64,000 nucleotides of DNA, taken from Dermatemys mawii. Lineage: Eukaryota > Chordata > Testudines > Dermatemydidae. Shown piece by piece: positions 57,571 to 64,000 of the stretch. Below the pieces are notes generated by a model that saw only the letters and a list, made by a program, of their open reading frames with translations, was not told where the DNA came from and searched no databases. The translations under genes and the position numbers were made by a program. Where the stretch lies: assembly GCA_007922305.1 (NCBI GenBank), contig ML677335.1, forward strand, positions 43,400,218 to 43,464,217. Direction: 5' to 3'. Position 1 is the stretch's first letter. Each line of letters starts with the position of its first letter.

Positions 57571-57905
57571 GGTTCAGAGGAGCGGGAGAGTCAGGAGGCT
57601 GTGGGTGGGTTCAGGGGAGCAGGGATGATGAGCTGTGTAAGTTCAGGGGAGGAGCAGGGATGTAGGTAGGCTCAGGAGAGGGGGAGAATCGGAGCCGTGG
57701 GTGGGTTTGAAGGAGCACTGGGGGGCCCTGGGTGGGTTGGGGGGCGTGGGGAGGATCGAGCTGCTGTGGGTGGGTTCAGGGGAGAATTGGGGGGGCATGG
57801 ATGGGTTCTGGGGAGTGGGGTGTATCAGCAGGCCATGGATTGGTTCGGGGGAATGTTGGGGGGCAGTAGGTGGGTTCAGAGGAGGGAAAGATCGGAGAGC
57901 CATGA
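57571..57905 (+). repeat. G-rich minisatellite upstream of the ECHS1 promoter
   Basis: Units of GTGGGTGGGTTCAGGGGAG type recur about every 40-60 bases, strongly G-biased on the plus strand. Confidence 0.85.
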
Positions 57906-58454
57906 GTGAGCTCTGGAGGCACATGGTGGTGTAAGGGTCAGTTTCATGGTGTTGCTGCGGTGCTGGTAGATGCTGCAGACTTCCCGCCAGCCTGGCCGGG
58001 TGTGATCCCTCACAGCACGGTGGCCTGTACTAGCCCAGCCCTGGCTGAGCCAGAGCACTAGTTACTGATGTGACGCTGGGCCCTTCCCAGATCTGTTCTG
58101 CCCTTGGGCAGCGTTTCTCCGCCCGGGACGGGCCGGGAGCAGGACATCCTAGTTGCACGCTGAGACAGAGCATTGAAATTCAGCTCAGTTGTCTGGGCTC
58201 AGAACTGCCCAGCCAGTAAATAGCTATGTCCTCACTCCCTGGAACCCACTGGGGGCAGTGAGGCTGTGAGGCCTTGGCCCCTCTGTGGCGATACCAGGCT
58301 GCTCCTTTCCAAGCCCAGTGCCACCCAACACTCCCTTTGAGAGGAGGTGGTAGTCCTCCTTATCTCACCTGATGGGTCCTGATTGGGTACTGTCCCTTCC
58401 CGGCCCTTCTATCTGCTGGAGGACCATGTTTTGTTGGTTCCATGGATAGAGAGA

Positions 58455-58545
58455 GGGAACAACTTGTCCAAAGTACCACAGGTCAATAGGAAAACCAGAA
58501 ATGAACCCAGGAGTCCTGCCACCCAATCAGTGATGTCCCTAGGCA
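58455..58545 (+). mobile_element. MIR-like SINE fragment
   Basis: GGGAACAACTTGTCCAAAG, CACAGGTCAATAGGAAAACC and GAACCCAGGAGTCCTGCC match the second half of the MIR core. Confidence 0.6.
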
Positions 58546-59287
58546 GTGCTGGGAGATCTAGACTCCCTCCTCCTCCATTCCAGGCAGTGCTCTTCCTTCG
58601 GATTGATGTGTCAGCTCTCTACAAAGACTCCAGCAGGGGCCAGAGAAGTCTTGATACACCCATCACAACATTGCGTTGTTTATTAGCTTACCAGGAATGT
58701 AGTATCTTAAAAGGTCCTCAAGCTTCTAGGGAATGAAGGATCAGAGGCATGTCTTAACCCAATTGTAGCACTGGTGGTCCCTCCCTACTGAGCCAAGTGT
58801 CCTTTTAGATTCTGCAGCTTTTTTGTGGGTTGGGTCACCTGAGAGCTTCCAGCCCATGGCTTCAGATTTTATACCCTGTTTATAGGGTTGAGTGGTGGCT
58901 CTCTTCTTTTTATTGAACCTTTGCCATCAGAGCTCTTAGATTTCAGTTCAGTTTCTCTGCTGCTTCCATCAGTACCCAATAGATGGCACTGTTGGATGGT
59001 GCATCTCTTTTCTTAGCAAGGTGTTTTTGTTTTCTTCATGTTAAGGATTGTATTTCTCTATTAACCCCTACTATTAAATGGAATTTCCCCCTACTTGCCC
59101 GTTTCTTTTAATATTCCAGAGTTACACATTGATTAAGTGCTTATCTCTTTCAATATTCTTTCTCCTTCTCGTGCCATAGCAATTCTTATCACTTCCATCA
59201 TACCACAGTCATTTTAAAAGGAGACCTCCTTCATATTTCCTCTAAATTAAATGGACATAGCCTGTACATTCTTTGATTATATGGTAT
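58546..59287. other. Intergenic DNA, probably partly LTR-derived
   Basis: No exon. T-rich stretches and an AATG-rich segment on both strands; no family was assigned. Confidence 0.35.
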
Positions 59288-59852
59288 TGTCGTGGGAAAC
59301 CCCCCCACTCAGGGTTTTTAGACTCGTTCCCAGGTGGGAATGAAACGAACTAGACCGAAGTGAAAGACAAAAGCACCCCAGTAGGGTGATCTTTATTTTT
59401 GCTATAGCAGGATTCCAGTGGAGCCAAAGCAAGAAGGAATGCCCCTGTGCTGTAGCACATGGGGTATTTATACCTTTAGTATTGTATTAAAAAGACATGG
59501 TCATTGGTTACATATCACTGCAGTATAGTCCTGCGCAGTAGCCCCGTACCCTTTACCTAGAAACATGGAATTCTTACAAGATAAGACAAATGCTTTCAAG
59601 CTGAAACAAAGCAAGACTAATTTAAGCTAAAACAAAGTAAGGCTAGTTGTCCTGGCCTCTCGATTAAAATAAAATAATGTTACAGCTGCAAAACAAGACA
59701 AGGTCATAAAAAACCTCAAACAAGGCATAATTTTCCTCACCAGTATCATTAATTGCGCTTCTTTCAGTGCTTGCAGCAGAACAAGAGACATTCTGCTGAA
59801 GGAACAAGACAGGTTAATCACATATAGAGAGAGGGTCTAGATGATTCCTACA
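59288..59852 (-). mobile_element. Solo LTR, minus orientation
   Basis: Reading the minus strand it starts TGTAGGAATCATCTAG and ends GTTTCCCACGACA (TG...CA). It has a TATA box (GGTATAAATACCCC, about 59463-59476) and AATAAA (about 59391-59396) at the expected spacing. A clear target duplication was not found, so the U3 end may be off. Confidence 0.7.
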
Positions 59853-60240
59853 GCAGACCAATATACAGACATGAATTTGGAGTAAAACCTAGTTGGTTTG
59901 GATTTGCTGAGGTATAAGGAAGTGTGACCTCTGGAAGGTTTAAGGGTCTCACAGCAAGGTATTCCCTAAACATTACTTCCCATTCCTTAACCAGTTTATT
60001 TCACTTAGAGTTCCTGACTCCCTCTCCCTGGCACTTAATTTATTCACAGGACACAAGTGGTCAGTGGTCCACTCTACAGCAGAAAGCAAGATGCTACTCT
60101 TTGTTTGTCAACCTCTAGGGTTCCCTAGAGCCAACCAGCAAAATGAGAAGCTCTTCCACATGCAGATCTTGTCTTCGGAACAAGCATCTGAAGAATTTGA
60201 TGAACATCCCATATCTTATTCCTGGTGTTTTGCCATTTCT
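59853..60240. other. Unassigned sequence beside the LTR
   Basis: No exon and no named repeat recognised. It could be internal sequence of the same retroelement. Confidence 0.35.
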
Positions 60241-60440
60241 TAGGTCTACGCTAAAAAGATAGGTTGACCCAGCTACACCCCCTGAGGAGTGTAATTAAAC
60301 CTACCTAACCCCAGATGCAGTGTTAGGTCTATTGAAGAATTCTGTCAACCTAGCTGTGGGTTCTTGGTGAGGTGGATTCATTGGGGAACCCCTCTGTTGG
60401 CATAGGTGGAGTCTGCACTGAAGCACTACAGCAGCACAGC
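60241..60440. mobile_element. Short TIR element fragment (TTGTCTACACT family)
   Basis: GGTCTACGCTAAAAAGATAGG, CCTGAGGAGTGTAATTAAACC, TCAACCTAGCTGTGGG and GTCTGCACTGAAGCACTACAG match a common turtle element of this group. The right end is missing. Confidence 0.65.
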
Positions 60441-61740
60441 TTCAGAGCCGGACCCAGTATTGCTGTTGCCCAGAGCTGCATGGGGCCATGAGTACTGGGG
60501 CTTGTGACTTTGTGTTGCAATAAGGAGGGAGGCTGTAGCTAATTAAACAGAGAGGTTGTGTCGCTCTGTGCAGGTTTTCAGAGAGTGGCAGAAGAGGGCA
60601 CCGGAGGGGTTTGCTGGGAAAAATTTACTGGCACCAAAGATAACCAGGAGCACCCAAGACTCTGCGAAACAGGAACTGTGCCCAGGATTCCTGGACTCTG
60701 AGTGTAGATGCACTGCTCAGTGACTACCGCTCTGTACTGTGGTAGCACTGGACCGGCTGGGCCTCGTGTTGGATGTAACACTGTTTTACATTCCCCCTAT
60801 TTTTCCCCACATTTTTATCCTTTCATTCTTCTGTAAATATTTTCCTTTCCTGTATTCATTGTAGTGTGTGTGTGTGCGCTTTTCCCTGCTCCTGCTGCAT
60901 TCCCATGGGCGTCTTGGCCAGAACTGCTGGCAGAGCAGACTCTATCTTGGCCACGCGTGTGCTAGAGTTATATGTGTGACATACCATGTGTTCCTGAATC
61001 AATCCTTCAGCTAATCAAAAGCTCATGTGCAAAGATCAGATGCCCAAAAGCCTGCAAATGTTGGCTCAGCAGCCTGCCTTGTACAGAGATGTGTGTCAGA
61101 AACTGGGATGGAGTGGCCATGCCTAGTGGACAGAGCCAGAATAGTCAAGCCTAGTGGTCAAAGCTGGAATCAGGCATCCATACCGGCCAAAGTGAAGCTG
61201 GAGTACTGGGAACAGGGCAGCAATAAGAGCAAGGCTTGGGCAACCTAAGGTCTGGGGCATCTTGCCACCATCAGACAGGAAAGATTTCTAAGCCCTGAAG
61301 TCACACTGACCAGACTGAGCTGCTGTTTCTCCTGTGGGGCCTATATATCTGCTCGGGGAATCACACAGCCAGTTTCTGGCTTGTAGACTGGCTGGAACTG
61401 AGCACAGGAGTGACTCATGGGAGTGGCTACAAGCATTGCCTTTGGTGTGAGATCTAAGATGCAATTGACCTGAAGTAAGTGACTGGTCCTTCGGGACTGG
61501 AAGTAACCTGAAATTGCTGTGATTCTTGGTGTAAGGGACCATCTATCAAAGGCAGACTCATCTGGTTGGCCATACAGATCAGAGCAGTGAGGGGACTGTC
61601 TCTGACTCCCTGGTTAAGCTGTTAGAGCGCCTGAGTAGTTTACATTTGATAGCTGGCTGGTGAAATTTAAGTATAGAACTCACAGCCAGTTTGGGGGTGT
61701 GCCCTGCTTCCTAACAGTCTGCCCTGAGGTTGGTACTTAC
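60441..61740. other. Intergenic or intronic DNA, no gene recognised
   Basis: Possible retroelement sequence at about 60980-61260, with repeated GCCTAGTGG(A/T)CA(A/G)AG units. If the exon at 61741-61805 is real, its downstream exons should lie here or further left on the minus strand, but none could be supported. Confidence 0.35.
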
Positions 61741-61805
61741 GCTCATGAGCCGCTGCCAGCAGCGTTACAGGCAACAGAATCCTTACAGGTGGCAGCATGT
61801 AGTAC
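61741..61805 (-). CDS. Candidate signal-peptide exon of an unidentified gene
   Basis: On the minus strand the sequence between acceptor CTTTGTTTTCTAG and the near-perfect donor GTAAGTACC has an ATG at 61798. It reads MLPPVRILLPVTLLAAAHE, a textbook signal peptide (basic start, hydrophobic core, AAA before the cleavage point), ending in phase 1. I do not recognise the protein and could not find the next exon. It could be a small secreted or membrane protein gene, or a chance match. The start context is weak (T at -3). Confidence 0.4.
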
Positions 61806-62039
61806 CTAGAAAACAAAGGCAAGGCAGCCACATAACCAAGCCCTTCGCAGACAGACAGAAACGATTCCGAGGAGTGAGCTGATGAGAGACAACAGAAGTG
61901 GTGGAAGCCCATTGCTTGGGGGTGGACAAAGCGCTGGAGAATGCATCTGTCACGGGAACAATGTGTGCTAACCCCTGCGGCTGGGTGGAGGAATGTTCCA
62001 TCTCTTCTGTGATTCTATAAATAGCATCTCCACCCCCTC

Positions 62040-62285
62040 TGTGCAGACACACGCACAGCCCGGCACACACATCCCCAAACACAGACATCCATACATGTGC
62101 ATGCATGCACCCCCCACACTCCTACATAAGTGTATCCTCCCACACCTGCACACACACGTGTACCCACCCCATCTACACACACACATGCGTGTACTCATCC
62201 ACCCCCGCATATAATACCCACACACATTTGGGTGCACATGTGTGCACACACACTCACAAGCACCCATGCACACAAGAATAAAGAG
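62040..62285 (+). repeat. CA-rich simple repeat region
   Basis: Irregular CACACA and GTGCATG stretches. Frames across it are low-complexity. Confidence 0.8.
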
Positions 62286-62697
62286 CAAACTCCTCCCCGC
62301 AGGCCCAAGCGATCACGCTCTGGGTCTCTCTGGGCCCAGCATGGGGTGCTGGCGGTCTCTTGAAGATAGCTGTGCTCCTGCAAGCCCCAGTCTCAGAGCA
62401 GGCACAAGAGCCCAGCCTGGGCACACAGAACATGCCAGGTCCCAGCTGCAATCCCCTTTGCACCATTCCTGAGCCCCGCTCCAGTCCCCCATCACTACAG
62501 TGGGGAGAGGGCTCCCAGCAGTAGCAGGAGGAAGATAAAGAAGCAGGCCCTGTCTCCCCTCCAATCCCCTGCCAACCTGCCCGCATGTCCCCTCCCTGGC
62601 CTTATCCCCACTTGCCCCCACACCTCTCCCCATCCGCTCCTCCCCCAAGAGGGCTCCCCAGCTCACTGCCCCCTCTAATCCCACCTACTTCACATAC

Positions 62698-62787
62698 ATT
62701 GCCCTGAAAATACACTGAGTCCCGCCATCGCATAGTGCGGTATAATCCAGCCGTGCCCCAGATATAGATGCCAATCTTCATCATCGT
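62698..62787 (-). other. Candidate internal or 5' UTR exon, minus strand
   Basis: A 90-nt stretch between the strong acceptor CCACCCCTCCCCCTCTCAG...CTGCAG and the donor GTATGTG. It is open in two frames (one reads MMKIGIYIWGTAGLYRTMRW). It lies about 0.9 kb upstream of the candidate signal-peptide exon on the same strand, so it may be its 5' UTR or an earlier coding exon. The protein is not recognised. Confidence 0.35.
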
Positions 62788-62889
62788 CTGCAGCACTGAG
62801 AGGGGGAGGGGTGGGTGGGGACTTGGAGAAAGGATTCTGTGGGAACAATAGGGGTGTCACTAAAATAAGAACCCACTGCATCAACACAC

Positions 62890-63620
62890 ACACACTCCAC
62901 CCATGCCACACTACAACCACCTTACAGAGAACACATGCGACACAGCAGCCCCGCATACAGAGCACCAGTGCCACACTGCAACTCCACGACACACAGAGTA
63001 TCTGGGCCACACCACAACCCCTCCCCACAGAGCACCTGTGCCACACCGCAACGCAACACACAGAGCACCTGTGCCACACCACAACCTCTCCCTGCAGAGC
63101 ATGTGTGCCACACCGCAACCCAATGCACAGAGCACCCATACCCCACCGCAACCCCTCCCCACAGAGCATTTGTGTCACACTGCAGCACAACACACAGAGC
63201 CCCCATACCACACCGCAACCCCTCCCCACAGAGCACTGTGCCACACCACAACCCCACACACAGAGCACCTGTGCCACACTGCAACCCCTCGACACACAGA
63301 GAGCACCCACTTTGCAACCACCTAAACAGAACACCCGTGCCACGTCACAACCCCACACACAGAGCACTCGTGCCACATCACAGCCTCCCCCACAAAAAAC
63401 CTATGCAACACAACAACCCCCACAAACACAGAGTCCCATGCCACACCACAACACCCCCAAACACAGCGTACCCTTGCCACACCACAACCCCCTACTGAGC
63501 ACGGGTGCCACACCACAACTCCTCAACACCCTCCCCCCCACACAGAGCATCCGGCCACACCGCACCATCCCCCGCCCCCTGAGCAGCCGTGCTACAGCAT
63601 GACTCCACACACAGAGCACC
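62890..63620 (+). repeat. Minisatellite, unit about 34-38 bases
   Basis: About nineteen degenerate copies of ACAGAGCACCTGTGCCACAC followed by CGCAACCCCTCCCC or a shorter variant. It produces open frames of 263 codons on plus and 228 on minus, none of which resembles a protein family. Confidence 0.95.
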
Positions 63621-63659
63621 CGTGCCACAGCCACACCACAACCCCCGCCAACCACACGG

Positions 63660-63890
63660 CTCTCCCTCCCTCCCCCCAGCTCCGCTCGTAGCGCTGGGCG
63701 GGGAGGAGTCCTGGGCTGAGCAGGACAGGCCGGGGCTGCCAGCGCCGCCCCTCCGCACCGGGGACCCGGGAGCCGAGCCCGGGACGTGGGGGGGTCCCTC
63801 GTGCCCGCAGCGTCCATCGGCAGCGCGGAGCCCACGGGAAGCTGGAGCCTCGGCCGCGGGGCTGGCCCCGCCCTGCCCGGTAGGCAGCGT
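63660..63890. promoter_or_regulatory. CpG-rich block, possible promoter and first exon
   Basis: High CpG density (GCGCCGCCCC, GGCCGCGGGGC). A plus-strand donor-like CCCG/GTAGGC lies at 63879-63885. It could be the promoter of the next gene to the right (PAOX would be expected) or of the unidentified minus-strand gene. No recognisable protein is encoded. Confidence 0.4.
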
Positions 63891-63902
63891 GGAAGAATAG
63901 CT

Positions 63903-64000
63903 TTGTGTGTGTCTGTGTCTTTGTGTGTGCAGAGAATGGCAGGGGTGTGTGTGTCTGTGTCTTTGTGTGTGCAGAGAATGGCAGGGGTGTGTGTGTGTGC
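63903..64000 (+). repeat. Minisatellite, 42-bp unit, running off the window
   Basis: Two-plus copies of a unit containing GTCTGTGTCTTTGTGTGTGC and AGAGAATGGCAGGGGTG, starting at 63911 and 63953. Confidence 0.9.

Noticed and set aside
61288..61542. Cysteine-containing minus frame as a possible next exon of the signal-peptide gene
   Set aside because: The acceptor candidates do not clearly join in phase with the 61741 exon and no protein similarity is apparent.
62811..63602. 263-codon Thr/His/Pro-rich plus frame
   Set aside because: Translation of the 34-38 bp minisatellite; frame changes between units and no start context or family.
62890..63620. Possible CRISPR-like array
   Set aside because: Units are contiguous and degenerate with no unique spacers, in a vertebrate genome; it is a minisatellite.

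Overview
This window looks like nuclear DNA from a sauropsid, most likely a turtle. It has spliced vertebrate genes with GT-AG introns. The repeats are CR1 LINE ends, a tRNA-derived SINE with a CR1-like tail (the tortoise Pol III/SINE type), MIR-type SINEs, hAT elements, short TIR elements, and decayed Ty3/gypsy and LTR sequences. There are no bacterial-style operons; most long open frames are chance frames in GC-rich tandem repeats or in mobile DNA.

Two genes can be rebuilt exon by exon. PRAP1 (plus strand, 4421-14980) has five short coding exons giving a 132-residue acidic secreted protein with two copies of the C-terminal signature GPEEDRDH(I/L)YH. ECHS1 (minus strand, 57324 down to 44924) has all eight coding exons and gives a 290-residue mitochondrial enoyl-CoA hydratase with every catalytic residue in place. 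The order PRAP1(+) then ECHS1(-) matches the vertebrate block CALY-PRAP1-FUOM-ECHS1-PAOX (human 10q26.3). I could find no FUOM exon between them and no PAOX exon to the right of ECHS1.

Layout: 1-4.3 kb holds repeats (hAT, a head-to-head retroposon pair, a TIR element with a perfect palindrome). 4.3-15 kb is PRAP1, with a hAT, CR1, an LTR carrying a SINE, and a MIR in its introns. 15-19 kb has TIR elements, a CR1 end and a third hAT with an exact 8-bp target duplication. 19-24.3 kb is a dead Ty3/gypsy element split by a younger LTR. 24-44.3 kb is a gene-poor stretch of minisatellites, LTR pieces, MIR/TIR elements and a few CTCF-like motifs. 44.3-57.6 kb is ECHS1 with its CpG-rich promoter, which is itself a tandem array of GC boxes. 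57.6-64 kb holds minisatellites, an LTR, TIR elements, two unassigned but well-spliced minus-strand exon candidates (62698-62787 and 61741-61805) and a second CpG-rich block at the right edge.
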